The notes beneath the pieces were generated by a model, which saw nothing but the letters and a program-made list of their open reading frames with translations, was not told the origin of the DNA and ran no database searches. A stretch of DNA of 64,000 nucleotides from Owenia fusiformis (Eukaryota > Annelida > Polychaeta > Sabellida > Oweniidae). A program made the position numbers and the translations under genes. Each line of letters opens with the position of its first letter. Positions within the stretch are counted from its first letter, which is position 1. The stretch lies in the NCBI GenBank assembly GCA_903813345.2, contig CAIIXF020000011.1:2502571-2566570 (forward strand), written 5' to 3'. This document shows, in pieces, positions 35,805 through 48,689 of the stretch.

Positions 35805-36060
35805 ATGTCCATGTGCAGTATGGCTGGTGATTTTGGACGGTCATCTCTTTCACTATGAGTACTTTCTGGCCATAAATACATTGGTTTATTAAAAACAATA
35901 TATTTTCTTTGAAGTGAAGTCCCCATGATAGTAAAATATAAATAAAGACCCATCTTCGCGCTTTTCTAAAAATATTAGGCTTTTTATCTAAAAATAGGAT
36001 CTTGTTTTTCTCAATTTAAACATATCGAAAGTTTCTTCTACTATATTAACAACTAAAATG
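35805..36060. repeat. Arm of a dispersed foldback MITE (copy of 52755-53455 family)
   Basis: GTCCATGTGCAGTATGG, CTTTCACTATGAGTACT, CATAAATACA and AGTGAAGT..CCATGAT match the arms of the complete element at 52755-53455. Only one arm and part of the centre are present. Confidence 0.55.
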
Positions 36061-36117
36061 CATTGAGGTTAAAAATAGTTTGTATATTATCCAATAAATG
36101 AATAGAAATGTAATAAT

Positions 36118-36255
36118 TATGTATATGCAGGTATTTTTCAATAATTCCTATATTTAGCTGGACAAGATTTTATAAAAAGGTAGGTACCAGTATCATAAAA
36201 ACGTCAATAACTAAAAAAATATTAAAGTGTTAATAGCGTAAATAAATATAGTGTC
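36118..36255. repeat. Dispersed repeat, direct copy of 15535-15675
   Basis: GTATATGCAGGTATTTTT, ATTCCTATATTTAGCTG and TATTAAAGTGTTA are shared with the copy at 15535. It is non-coding. Confidence 0.65.
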
Positions 36256-36344
36256 CTATTTAGACAATTGATATATTTAAAATTCTGTTATTCTACAGTT
36301 TCTACTAAAGCCAGCGACATGTGTGTTAATATCAACGACATTTA

Positions 36345-36600
36345 AAGCCAGGATGCATGTTGGGAAATTTTCTGCATTCCTCAATTGAGTCACATGTTAT
36401 TTTTCAAACAAGAAATACCCCTTCCCCACAAGTCTACATCTTCCAGGTTTGCATCAAAAGTGCACTTATGTGCCTGGAAAAGACGTGAGAAGATTTGTTT
36501 TGTAAAATGTATAAAAAACGAGATAGTTCAGTAAAAAACAATTCTAAAAGTTTTCTGATTTTTTCACGGAATTTAATTTCTTGTTTTTTATACACGTTGT
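36345..36600. repeat. Partial TTAA-type MITE
   Basis: TTTAAAGCCAGGATGCATG is followed by GGGAAATTTTCTGCATTCC, TCAATTGAGTCACATGTTAT and a GTGCACTTATGTGCCT block, as in the complete element at 24660-25036. The second half diverges. Confidence 0.6.
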
Positions 36601-36957
36601 ACTATTTGTGCCTTATTTCAATAGGCTACTCTGTACTTATATTGATTGTATTTGTATGTATTACATTTAGTTAATGGTTTGGTAGGAAATCCAATCTATC
36701 ATTTTTCAGTGTTCAAGTTTGAACACTTTTCAATTCTCTCTATGTTACTCGCTACTATGTATGTCATAATGTTGACAGCAAATATCCTTCAAAACATATG
36801 CATAAAATTTTATGATCATGAATTCATGATGGCTGGAAATAACATGATTGGTACATGGCTTCAATTGCCATTTGCCTCTCTATTTGAAGATGACTATATA
36901 GATGCTGCTCCACATGGATCATCTCTCCATTTTTTTTTGATAAACTCTTTAATCATA

Positions 36958-38581
36958 CACTGTTGCTCATAAATATGGAATATTAGATTTGACAGCTCAG
37001 AATTCAAAATTTGGAGTAAGAGAACATTTATTTGGAGTCGGTTCAGACATTTATTTTCCAGGCAAATCATAACCATACATTTCATCTACAAATCAACATT
37101 TTTAGAGAAAAAATATTCACATATACGTTTAGAAAATTACTGTTACTTAACCAGGGGTACGCCAAGAAATTTTCCATTTTCAAAACACAGCGATCCAAAT
37201 CGTCATGCAAAACAGATCAAACAAAATAAACATCTGGTCATGAACATTGAAGTGTCCTCTATCCAATGATAGCACTAATATGCGTTATGCACTCTTTGTG
37301 CTGCAATCAAAGCATCAACCCTACGGGACCAGCATTGAATGAAATATCTGACCTTTCTAAGTGAAATAAGGCCCCATTCCTCAATCTGGGCAGTGCGTAA
37401 CGTGTCTAAATTTTGAGGTGGGGGTCCAAGTCACGAATCCCATTACCAAGGTCGTCCCACATTTGCTCTGCACTAGCCTGATTGGGTGACTTTTGTGCCC
37501 ATGATAGCTGGTCCACATTGCCTGCCCTGATGCAATCCAACACGATGCCACTAGCATATGCAACAGCATGATCATTCTGCAGTTGAATGTTGCTCCAAAA
37601 CACTCTGCTTACATGTCGTACTTGATGGAGGTCCAAAAGGTTAATTTACTCTGAAATTATGTTTGGGAATCACCAAGGGGGTGCAACTTCTGTAGTACTG
37701 CTCCAAACAACTTCTGTAATACTGCTCAAAACATGAATAGGGTTGCCTTCATGGACTGCCACATCAGTAAGTGACCTTATTGTCTCTTTCCAATGGTCTA
37801 TGACAGAAACGATCACAGTTATCAACTTTGAGGAGGACACATCTTATTTCTTCACATGCTGTCATATGACAACAAAGATTAGGTCCAACGTTTTGGTGCT
37901 TTCCTGCCCATTGAAGGCACATTTCTTTGTTATGATCAGTCAACTGCGGTCCCTTTAAAGGTATCATGGCCCTTTGCATTCGTTATAAAGAAATCACTGG
38001 TTGTCTATAGCTTTGGAACACGGATTTCGAGGTGAGACAGCCATTCATCTCGTAGACTACTGGTTGACTTAAAGCGATTTTGATGATATTAATGCAGCAG
38101 GTGGTGGTCTTTTCTTATATTTTTCTCTCTAGGGCTATTATTGCTGTGACCTAGAATCACATTTAGTTTTAGAGACTGTTCCTGACACACCCCTAGGGTC
38201 CTGGCAGTGGCAGTTTGCTTCATGCCAGAGAGCTCCATCCTTATGACCTGCCATGTTCTTTTTCGCTTATTCTATGGGACATGCCTTCTAAAAACTCTTC
38301 CAACTCTAAATTTAATTTTTATAAAATGTGCACAATGATTACAACTACGATTTGAACACTTCTTTCAAGTTACCAATATCATGAGGTCATTGGGTCACCT
38401 GAGTGAATGCAAGTTTAATCAACCATAAATGTTTTAACTTTTCATACCAATCAGTTTTATATGCATAACTGATGAGGGAATGAGAAAACTTTACACATTT
38501 TTATCAAAATGTTATCATTTTGTAGAAATTCCATCAAACAGTTGGTATCTATAAAATATTCCATATTTATGAGCAACAGTG
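36958..38581 (-). mobile_element. Defective Tc1-like transposon (1.6 kb)
   Basis: The terminal inverted repeats are about 25 bp, CACTGTTGCTCATAAATATG at the left and its complement ending AGCAACAGTG at the right. They are bounded by TA at 36956-36957 and 38582-38583. The interior carries a decayed Tc1 transposase on the minus strand. Element length and TIRs fit the Tc1 group. Confidence 0.85.
37270..38290 (-). pseudogene. Tc1-like transposase pseudogene
   Basis: On the minus strand the order is: an HTH-like start (RMELSGMKQTATARTLGVCQ), QWAGKHQNVG, then VFWSNIQLQNDHAVAYASGI, ASAEQMWDDLGNGIRDLDPH, and in a third frame PPQNLDTLRTAQIEEWG to RRVDALIAAQRV. This matches Tc1: HKEARLQWA..H, F.QDNA..H.A, SPDL.PIEH.WD.LG..I, L...L...W..IP and a terminal MR.R..A.I.A. 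The catalytic QDNA and SPDLNPIE blocks are altered (QNDHA; SPNQASAEQ), so it is inactive. Confidence 0.8.
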
Positions 38582-38849
38582 TATACATCATCCTTCTGAG
38601 GAATCTGATGACTCAAGGTTCTTTGAATTCACAGAAACCTTTATTGGCAAATGTAATTATCATGAAACATATGAATTTAAGAAAAATAGGGTCGTCTTTA
38701 AATACAGAGCTTTCAATTTCATCTGAGCTAATCAGTGAAAACTTGATAATTTATTAACTGCTACTGGTGTAAAATGTTCTATAATTGATCTGAGACTTGG
38801 CTTAATGTAATACATCAAAACCAGTTTGACTTAACTACTCGTCAGATTT

Positions 38850-39180
38850 TAATTCTAGAATAGATAAAAGAGGGGGTGCTGTCTGTTCAAATGTTCACAA
38901 CTCCTTGCATTATATTACACGCAATGACCTTACGGTTGGTAATCTAGAGTGTGAATCAGTAGCTATTGAATTCATCAGTCAAAACTAAAAAAAATATCAT
39001 TATTACTGTCATATATTAGCCACCTGGTGTTGATGTGTTACATTTGCGAATAAAATAGCAGATGAGGGTAAAGCATCTTACACCATTGGTGACTTCAACA
39101 TTGATTTACTTTTGATTGACCACACATGACTGTCTGAACAAGTTTTATTCATTCAATCATTTCCCATTAATGCGAGGGTT
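38850..39180 (+). pseudogene. LINE APE-endonuclease fragment
   Basis: It reads RGGAVCSNVHNSLHYITRND, then LECESVAIEF and, after a frame change, NIIITVIY with a stop in place of R, PPGVDV, and YTIGDFNIDLL. RGGGVA.Y, ESLFIEI, G.IYRPP and GDFNIDLL are standard blocks of the APE domain of non-LTR retrotransposons. It is dead (stops and frame changes). It may belong to the same LINE group as 28060-28806. Confidence 0.75.
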
Positions 39181-39199
39181 GTCCGAGAGGCAATACACT

Positions 39200-39864
39200 A
39201 TATACTCTAACTTATCTTAATATCATTCAATTCAGCTGGAATTTGTGTACATAACAATTGAAGTTTTATGTATTATATCCTGAAGTTTCAGCATCAAACA
39301 TTGATATAAGTCTTAAAATGGTTGCTATAGCAGGATTGGGGGTGGGCGGGGCAGGTACTAATTTTTCTAATTATGAAAAGATCTTAAGTGTTATTTTATT
39401 AACATTTCTTTCTTGTAAATTATCAAATGCTTGAGATATTGTTCAATTTATTCAGCATGATGTTAACAAAGTACATATAATGACATTTAGCACTGTGATG
39501 TCAAAATACCACAGTTCAATATTCACAAATTCGAATACAGTCACAGTCAAGAAACTCCAAAAATGGTTGCAATTCTCAACTGGTAAACAGAAGGCCTTGC
39601 GTTCGGTGGCCTAGTTTCATACTTCGCAGCCACGTAAAACGTATGCTGCCATGAAGAAAGTATGAAAGCAGTATATACCAGATAGAACTACAATTATGAG
39701 GTGACAGAAGAGATTTAAAAGAGATGACTGGAGCCTGGATGACAACTCCAAACATGGGAGGCAAAAACTCCACGCAAGTCACAGTGGTAGAAATTGCCAA
39801 GAGTGTTTGACCTGACAGGCATCAAAAGTACATAACATGCAAAGGCCAATATTTTTTTTTAGAT
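39200..39864. other. Gene-free stretch
   Basis: No gene or clear repeat was recognised. It may include more decayed LINE sequence after the endonuclease fragment. Confidence 0.35.
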
Positions 39865-40635
39865 ATTAGGGAGTTTAAGATTAGCGTAAATAACCCATTT
39901 ACCTTTACCTATACGTAGTTTGTTATTACACTAAGCGGTACTTTACCTAAGTTACAGGCTTTACGATACGTAATTACCTATAAATGGCCGAAGATAGGTA
40001 ATTCGAAAACGTATGTTTTTATCCAACAAATTATGTCATTTCTACATCAAATATCATCCATTAAAATTTAAAATAGTAACCACAAACATTTCTCATTGGA
40101 TATGCATAGTAATTAAGTGGTCGAACACATTCATTGATGCGATAAACGATGCCATGTGATGATGCATGAAATTGTTGAATTTACACATTCTTCACCAGTT
40201 TTGCTTATAGTATTATGTATGAAATCAGCCATTTTCTCGTGGTTTTAATTGTTTAACTTTACTATTTGGTCACTCTCATTGCTGGATCATGCTAGAAATT
40301 CAACATTTCGCCTTAAGTCACTGCCCCATTAGCGGGCCCACAAGCAACACCCCCTCCCAACTACAGTAGCTACACCACATTCTCTCTCTCTCTGAAGTAT
40401 ATAATAGTTCATGGAGGAGGTGACATGTACTGCTTCATGTCATATAAGTCTTCGCATGGTTTTCATTCTATAATTTGGATGTTAATTTTATCATAAATTT
40501 TAGCATACGTTTTCGTAGCCTTTTACGTTAATCTTAAAGTCATTTTGCAATACGCATTACCTATACGTATCCGTAACAAACATACGGATAGCGATAGGTT
40601 CACGTATATTTTTACGCTAATCTTAACCTCCCTAT
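39865..40635. mobile_element. MITE with GGGAG..TTAAGATTAGC ends
   Basis: The left end is TTAGGGAGTTTAAGATTAGC and the right end is GCTAATCTTAACCTCCCTA, an inverted pair of about 20 bp with one gap. Further inverted similarity includes TACGTAATTACCTATA-like sequence. It is about 770 bp and non-coding. A fragment lies at 21106-21247. Confidence 0.7.
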
Positions 40636-40639
40636 TGTT

Positions 40640-43160
40640 AAATGGGACACTGTGCAATATACATCCATTAAATCTAGGATGCGCTCATTGTAATTCAATA
40701 TCTTATAAAATGTATTTTTGAGCATACTTCTTATAGCTACACAAAATTATATTTGTTGATTAATTATTTCATATTTCCAATTTTTAGTTACTTTTTACAT
40801 GACTGTATAACCTGCCCCACCACATCCAAACTCACCAATTTGATTTTATTAAAACATCAATATAGTTTTATAAATCACGAAAATTTGTGGAATGATCAAA
40901 ATATCTCTAAGGAACATTTACTGAAAAATTTAAGGTTCGTTACACTATTCTATTTCATTATGTAGTAACATATTTGGATAAGATGTAGGGATGCGTAGGA
41001 TGCAAATGGACTTTGAGAGACACAAAAAACTTCCTGGTTTGGAATCTATGCCTCTACACTTAATGATTGAGTTATAACCCTAATAAGTGGCCTATACATC
41101 AATACAGTGGTGAATGAATATAGGTCAACAAGATACTAGTGTGCATTTAATGTAATAATTAAAGCAGAATACTCATTTTGAAAAATCAGATGAATTATTT
41201 TTCTATCATGGGGAGATCCCAATGGAGGGTGCATATGGTATTTTACCATCATGTACCCTGACCTTAATGTGTGCTAGTTTGATAACAAAATAACTGTCAT
41301 TTATAGTTTATTTGGTATCGATTGCGTTGACGCTGACCTATTAAAAATGATTTAGTCGATGGTACTTCCCTGAGACCATTTAGGCAGTGCTGGCGACCCT
41401 CAAATGTGATGTCAGTAAAATGTAGTAATCAATAGTGCTCAGGGACTTAGACGAAATCACGTGCATTGCCAAGTTTTTAACAAAAATAAGTTGACATCCG
41501 CCTATCATTATGGTCGCTTGTTATGTAAAAAATATGACTGGAGACCTGTCACCGACCTTTAATTCCATGAATTGTAAACAACTGTACTGTTAACATAGCA
41601 TGATTTGTTCACGTCATTCCGAACCACGGGAAATAGTACCGATTCAAGAAAATACATGACTGAAATTTGTTTCACTTGACCATTTAAAAGGATATAGACC
41701 ACTTTTTATTTATTTTTTTATTTCAAAGAATAAGCATGTTAAAGCAATTGTGTTGGTTTTAGCATAGCATATTTGCACAAATAAACATACCTTTTAAAAA
41801 TACATAGCATATTATTTAAGATGATTGTCTTCTCATTTATACTCTCAGGTCCTATCAATACATTTTTTAGTACATAGCAATGTGAGCTCTAAAGGGAACC
41901 ATTGTTTAATGTCATTTAATAAGGCACTTACAATAGTACATTCATACAGAAGATGGCAAAGGTTAAACTACACGTCTAAATGCAAACCGTGAACATGAAC
42001 ACTAAAGGTCACGCTCAAGTACACGTTTAATTTTTTTTTCTGTTAAGCTACACGTCTGAAACCATGTTAGTGGACGTGGAGGGATATTTATGTGGTTACT
42101 GTGTCTAAGGGACACTTAAGGCTTGTGTCCGCTAGGCCTTGGTTTAAATCCAATCGCTTGAATACATTATTTTGCTTTATTTCATATTCACCCACAATTC
42201 AATTACTTTTTAGTATCACTTTTTGCTAATATCAAGGGCAAACGTAATACAACGAAAATGCCTCGTTCGCATATCAAATGTTGTGACGAGACAATATAGG
42301 CCCTGGTTGTCATTTCATTTCGTTAAGTATACATATTGTGCTAATCCCCGGGTATTAAATTAGCCCTGCCTATTTATATTGTACGGAATGAAACAAAACT
42401 TTTGAAGTTGTCATTTACCCATTAAAATGTATTCTTATTTCCAATTAAGGATTGGAGTTCACCGATATAACAAACAAGAGTATCTGTATCAAATATGGGC
42501 TCCTGGACCATCCTAGAACATTACAAAAACCAATCACGTAATGAGCGACTTGTACTAGCTCATCTAAACGTAAAAAAACGTTCATGCTTACCTGCAAAAG
42601 AGGACTAATCTGGCGTTATTTTTCTGCGCGCTCATAAAAGTTCACGTTCACGTCACGCTTTGTTGAATACGCGTCTGTAAATTGAACCTATATGATAATC
42701 TCAAGTAAAAACCTGTAAACTCCACGCTGGTTTATTGGACATAAACAAACCTAATGTCATTTTTCTGCACGCGCATCGAAGTTCACGTTCAAGTTTTGTT
42801 AAATACGTGTAGCTTAACATTTATAATATTTCTGAAGGCACCATAGATTTTACACATATTCCAAGTCTTCTACTTTACATTGTATACATTCATCTGGCAG
42901 TTTGCAGTGTATTATTATACCAAGAAACGTCTCATAGACAAAAGACAGCCGCTCCATTTGCAAGTTAATTCTAGCATTTATCAACTTATAAGTGATCGCG
43001 TGGTAGGATAGAGTGTGATTGCGAATAAACATATACATATGCAATGATATCCAAAAAGATGAACGATAAATTATTGCTCGATTAAGGTGCAGTGGTACTT
43101 AGCAGGAATTGACAAAACAGAGTTCCACATATCATTTACAGGACCAGGATCGCAATGTAC
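40640..43160. other. Gene-free stretch with dispersed repeats
   Basis: 40975-41125 is the inverted partner of 8770-8890. 41255-41275 (ATGTACCCTGACCTTAA) is the end of a TTAA MITE. Near 42090-42165 a T-arm-like TTGGTTTAAATCCAA occurs, without a convincing tRNA fold. No gene was found. Confidence 0.45.
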
Positions 43161-43164
43161 ATGG

Positions 43165-43605
43165 TCAGAATGACCCTTAACATAATGAAATACATTTCTC
43201 AGCCCTCTGAAAATGTGACTGAAAAATAGCTAAAAGTAGGACCTAAGGAAAGGTTACTGAACAGAATGTTTTGAATTTTTCTGAAAATGTGCCCAATATA
43301 TTGCTCTAAATAATCCAATCTTTAAAAATGTGATAACATTCGTAGAAAAAGAAAAAATGAATTGAAATGCAATCTATTTTCCCTTTTTATGACCGCCATT
43401 TTTGTGTCAGAAAAGTTTCTAAAATGTCGAAGATTGTGTCATTTAAAGCAATATATTGGGTCCTTTCTCTGAAATATTCAAAACATTCTGTTCAGTGATA
43501 TATCCTAAGGGACTAGCTTTAGCTATTATTCAGTCACATTTTCAGCGGCCTGAAAAAGTTATTTAATCATGGAAAAGTTATTTAATCATGGTTAGGGTCA
43601 TTCTG
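43165..43605. repeat. Foldback MITE, GGTCAGAATGACCC ends
   Basis: ATGGTCAGAATGACCCTTAA at the left faces TTAGGGTCATTCTGAACAT at the right. CTGAAAATGTGACTGAAAAA and its inverted partner lie inside. A related copy is at 61560-61935, and a further relative lies near 50150-50540. Confidence 0.6.
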
Positions 43606-43699
43606 AACATTTCCTGTTAAGGTCAGGGTGCATGATTGGAAATTTTCTGCATCCTTCAATTGAGTCACATATTATTTTTTCAAACAAGAATCACTCCTA

Positions 43700-44310
43700 A
43701 TTAAAAAAATACAAATATTCATGAGAGCAGTACGAATTATTTGATTTGAATATTTTCTTTGATATTGTGCTTTTTAATTCAACACAAGTTTACTCCTTAT
43801 AACTTAGGTTTGATGAATTGAGGTCACAACTCATTCATATTGAAGTATTAACTTACAATTAGTGTCTGACATCATTGTTAGTAATAGATTTACGAAAATT
43901 TCGAATTAAACTGGTACACAACGGTATGTAACTATTCTCTCATGTTACACGTATTCAATAAAATAAATGCACTTATTTAGTATTTCAATAAATACAGGCT
44001 TTAAATAAAATTGAACAACAGCCTTTTGATAGTGTTTTGAAAACTGCTTGTGCTATCGTTTAAATAGCATTTGGCCAAAAAATGTTATTTTTAATGTCAC
44101 CTGCGATGTTAACTCAATTGCAACGAATCGACATAAAATAACTAAAACTGACATAGATCATGATGTGGCTTATTATTTTCAACTATCAATTTAAGAACAT
44201 AAGGAGAATAAGCTCTGTCTTTTCCATGTCCCTCAAAACCTGATACCTACAAAACTAAAAGCAAATTACATTGAAGGTAAATGTTATGAAATTCCACGTT
44301 CATATTTGTA
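43700..44310. repeat. Upstream part of duplication unit B, matching 20500-21105
   Basis: It is collinear with 20500-21105 (see that entry). The match ends near AAATTCCACGTTCATA. Beyond it, A carries MITEs and B carries unrelated sequence. Confidence 0.8.
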
Positions 44311-44689
44311 ACATAGAAAGTTAGAAAAGAAAAAATAAGTGAATATCAACTATGGTATGGTGATGTAATCTGGAGTCTGTCGTTTTTGCCTCGTTTCCTT
44401 ATTGTTATTATCCCAGCGAGTTTTTATGTATGTACTCACCTTTGTGTAAAAAGTATATACTACAAATAAAATCAAATATTTGTTTTGTTATAGCACTCTC
44501 AAGCTTAGCATTGCAATACTTTTATAATATATCATAAAATATATAAAAATAAAATATAAAATTATGAAATCAAAATTACACTGGACTAATTCAATTCACT
44601 TCAGTATATGTGTACACACTGTACAGTCGTTAGATATCTCATCTTATTCCTAGTAGTATGTAGGACATACCCCAATTACTCAGATTCGA

Positions 44690-44880
44690 GCAGGTAGTTA
44701 TCATTTTCGTCACCAGGCGGCTAATTGGGGGGAAATAACATGACAGGGTATTACAAAGTTCCTTTAAACTTGAATATTCATCAGTTTTAGTGGTTCATTT
44801 TTCATATTACCACTATTTAAATTAAATATGTCCACCAAAAGAAAATATTATCTGCCCAACGTAAGAAAGATATCTGAGTG
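44690..44880. repeat. Relative of the element nested at 9711-10129
   Basis: It shares CAGGTAGTTA, TTTTAGTGGTTCA, TTTTCATAT and TATGTCCA..AGAAAAT with 9720-9910. It is non-coding. Confidence 0.5.
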
Positions 44881-44942
44881 AAATCAGTCAAGTAAAGAAA
44901 CACTTCTCTATGAATAATGAGCTGGCAAATCATTGAGAAAGA

Positions 44943-47756
44943 GTCGAAGGCAAATATACAAAGCCGGCTTTCAAAGCCGGCTTCTACAGTACATCAGAAG
45001 CCGGCTTCTGGCGTCACCAAGAAGCCGGCTTTTAAAAACCGGCTTCGAATGACTTACAGAAGCCGGCTTCTGCAGTTACCAAGAAGCCATTTTTAAAAGC
45101 CAGATTCTCTCTCTCAATCATTTTGGTTGTGCATTATGCATCTTATTCTCATATAATTAGCATGGAAATGAGAGAAAAAATGAAAATAAGTAAAATTACA
45201 ACATATTGCAAGAGTTTTTGCAAAAAGTAATTTCAAACCAAAACTATGGGGGAAATTTAATTCTAAGTAAAAATATCGATGAATTAAATCATGTTCGTTA
45301 AATAAGAGTAGATTATGCATTGCATTGATAAAAACGCATCGCTCATTTTACAAAACTGGCTCCAACTTGGAGCCTGTTTGCAAATCAGCTCGCTCCATCT
45401 TACACAAGCTATGTAGGGGCAATCTAGCAACTGGGAATAACGGGATACTGTTTCATGATAATTGTTATGTGCATTATGCATCTTATTCTCGTATAATTTG
45501 CATGAAAATGAGAGAAAAATGAAAAATACGTAGAATTATTACATATTTCAAGATTTTTTGGAAAAAGTCATTTCTAGCCAAAACTATGACAGTAAATTGA
45601 ATTCTAAGCACAGATATCGATGAATAAGATCACATTTATCAAATCAGAATAGATTATGCATTGCATTTCCGTTGAATAAAAACGCACTGCTCACTTTTCA
45701 AAACTGGCTCCAACTTGGAGCCAGTTTGCAAATCAGCTAGCCCCATATGACAAATGCTATGTAGGTACAATCTGATAACTGGGAATCACGAAATACTATC
45801 TCACGGTTATTTTTATGTGCATTATACATGTTATGCTCGTATAATTTGCATGAAAATGAGAAAAAACTGAAAAATACATAAAGTTGTAATATATTTAAAG
45901 ATTTTTGCAAAAAGTCATTTCAAGCCAAAACTATGAGAGAAAAATCAATTCTAAGTAAAAAAATCGATGAATTAGATCATGTTCACCAAATCAGAACAGA
46001 TGATGCATTGCATTTCCGTTTAATAAAAACGCATCGCTCATTTTACAAAACTGGCTCCAACTTGGAGCCAGTTTACATATCAGCTCGCTCCATCTTACAC
46101 AAACTATGTAGGGACAATCTAGCAACTGGGAATCACGGGATACTGTCTCACGATCATTTATATGTGCATTATGCATCTTATTCTCGTATAATTTGCATGA
46201 AAATGAGAAAAAACTGAAAAATACGTAAAATTGTAACTTATTTCAAGATTTTTTGCAAACAGTCATTTCAAGCCAAAACTATGAGAGAAAATTCATTTCT
46301 AAGTAAAAATATCGATGAATTAGGTCACGTTCGCTAAATCAGAACAGATTATGCATTGCATTTCCGTTTAATAAAAACGCACCGCTCATTTTTCAAAACT
46401 GGCTCCAACTTGGAGCCAGTTTTCAAATCAGCTCGCTCCATCTTACACAAGCTATGTAGGGACAATCTAGCAACTGGGAATCACGGGATACTGTCTCACG
46501 ATCATTTCTATGTGCATTATGCATCTTATTCTCGTATAATTTGCAGGAAAATGAGAAAAGAATGAAAAATACGTAAAATTGTAACTTATTTCAAGATTTT
46601 TTGGAAAAGTCATTTCAAGCCAAAACTATGTGAGAAAATTCATTTCTAAGTAAAAATATCGATGAATTAGATCACGTTCACTAAATCAGAACAGATTATG
46701 CATTGCATTTCCGTTTAATAAAAACGCACCGCTCATTTTTCAAAACTGGCTCCAAATGAATTTTCTCTCATAGTTTTGGCTTGAAATGACTTTTTGCAAA
46801 AAATCTTGAAATAAGTTACAATTTAACGTATTTTTCAGTTTTTCCTCATTTTCAGGCCAATTATACGAGAATAAGATGCATAATTCACATAAAAATAATC
46901 GTGAGACAGTATCCCGTGATTCCCAGTTGCTAGATTGCCCCTACATAGCTTGCGTAAGATGGAGCGAGCTGATTTGTAAACTGGCTCCAAGTTGGAGCCA
47001 GTTTTGAAAAATGAGCGATGCGTTTTTATTAAACGGAAATGCAATGCATAATCTGTTCTGATTAAGTGAACATGATCTAACTCATCGATATTTTTACTTA
47101 GACTTTAATTTTCTCTTATAGTTTTGACTTGAAATGACTTTTTGCAAAAAATCTTGAATTATGTTATAATTTTACATATTTTTCAGTTTTCCTTATTTTC
47201 ATGCAGATTATACGAGAATAAGATGCATAATCCACATCAAAATGATCGGGAGACAGTATCTCGTGATTCCCAGTGGCTAGATTATCCGTTAATAGCTTGT
47301 GTTTAATGGTGCGAGCTGATTTGAAAACTGGCTCCAAATTGGAGCCAGTTTTGAAAAATGAGCGGTGCGTTTTTATTAAACAGAAATTCAATGCATAATA
47401 TTTTTGGAATTGATGAACGTGATCAAATTCATCGATATCCATGCTTAGAATTCAATTTACCCGTATAGTTTTGCAAAAATATGACAATATAAACTATATT
47501 CAAAAGCCATCTTCTGCAGTACGTCAGTAAGTAAGAAGCCAGTTTTAAAAGCCGGCTTCTTGGTGACTCCAGAAGCCGGCTTCTGTTGTCCTTCAGAAGC
47601 CGGTTTTTAAAAGCCGGCTTCTTGTTGACTGTAGAAGCCGGCTTCTGTAGTACGTAAGAAGCCAGTTTGTAAAAGCCGACTTCTTGGTGACTCCAGAAGC
47701 CGGCTTCTGTAGTACGTAAGAAGCCAGTTTGTAAAAGCGGTTTTTGCCTTCGAGTA
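44943..47756. mobile_element. 2.8-kb complex foldback element with GAAGCCGGCTTC arrays at both ends
   Basis: The outer ends TCGAAGGCAAA and TTTGCCTTCGA are inverted. Next to them lie arrays of the palindrome AGAAGCCGGCTTCT and variants (about 44961-45110 and 47505-47740). Between them are four full repeat units of about 345 bp in one orientation (from about 45300) and about two in the other (to about 47440), with the switch near 46755. Every unit contains a hairpin, CTGGCTCCAA and TTGGAGCCAG (near 45355, 45713, 46051, 46399, 46981 and 47328). A short frame recurs in each unit because the unit recurs. I see no transposase. Confidence 0.8.
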
Positions 47757-47857
47757 CTTCTGAAATCATTAGTAGCTGGTTTTTGTTATTGTATAATGTA
47801 CAGTCCATTACACGTGATTTTTGCTAACTAATTTATAAAACCATATGTTTAAAACCA

Positions 47858-48683
47858 CGAGATAAAAGAGAGATTTCGCACATACGTAAAATACAACTTA
47901 TAACGTATACTTATACTTATAAGAAGACGTACAAGGTGTTTCATAATGTGGGTATTTCGTCAGGAAAGATCTTCTCGGACTGTAATAAATAAAGGTCAAA
48001 GGGATGCCTTTTGTACTTTCTTGAATTGTAGCATGTTTAATTAGTTGATCCAAAATAGGCTCATATATAGTACATAAATATAGACCCATCTCTTCTCAAA
48101 TTGACTTTTTGGAGATGTTCGTTATGAAACACCCTGTATGTCATTTGTTGAGCTACTGAATGGGTCGTTTCCAGGAATTGCTAGAACCTACTGGTTTGAT
48201 TGGTGTTTCAAATTGATGGTTAAAGTATTTGATTGGATACTGTTCCTACTCAGCCGATTAATTTAGAAAATGCTTGCGGTCAATTGTTCCACACACATGT
48301 AAGTAAAGCTTTATACGTAGATCCAACTGTATACGTTTATCATCTACGTGTATATACAATTTTGTAAGTTCATTGAACTTATACTGATCATGAAAACTTT
48401 GAAATAATCAACTTGTTTATGTAATGACTCACTTGAAAGGATCGTGACTCACTTTAAAGGATCGTGTTTAGAATACACTACAACTACTAGGACACGGAAG
48501 CAAGCATTTAAGTGCATTCACAGTCTCTGGTTGATGGAGCTTTTCTGTATCGGGAATAGTTATGTTCCATTAAGTACAATTTAAAATTGATTTTAAAAAA
48601 AATATAATAGTTCGACATGACCCTTAAAACTATACGTATACGTATAAGTTGTACTTTCACTTATGTGCGAAATCTCTCTAATA
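47858..48683. mobile_element. MITE with AGAGATTTCGCACATA ends, containing a smaller MITE
   Basis: The left end AGAGATTTCGCACATACGTA and right end TATGTGCGAAATCTCTCT are inverted, with ACAACTTATAACGTATAC-like sequence continuing the match. It lies directly upstream of the conserved TAATAATTCAC edge of promoter B and is absent from the same position in C. It carries a 205-bp nested element. Confidence 0.65.
47932..48136. mobile_element. 205-bp mariner-type MITE
   Basis: The ends are CAAGGTGTTTCATAATG at the left and CGTTATGAAACACCCTG at the right, with TA on both sides (47930-47931 and 48137-48138). It is non-coding and nested in the larger MITE. Confidence 0.75.
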
Positions 48684-48689
48684 ATTCAC

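Noticed and set aside
36646-36972. 108-codon plus-strand frame before the Tc1 element
   Set aside because: It runs across the Tc1 boundary at 36957 and ends inside the TIR. No domain was recognised. It may be decayed LINE sequence.
42090-42165. Possible tRNA or tRNA-derived SINE with TTGGTTTAAATCCAA T-arm-like stem
   Set aside because: No matching acceptor stem, D-arm or anticodon arm could be paired.
45325-47442. Repeated open frame containing SNLEPV..SAR..LHKL
   Set aside because: It recurs only because the 345-bp unit recurs, it includes the non-coding hairpin, its ends vary between units, and no splice or start context is shared.
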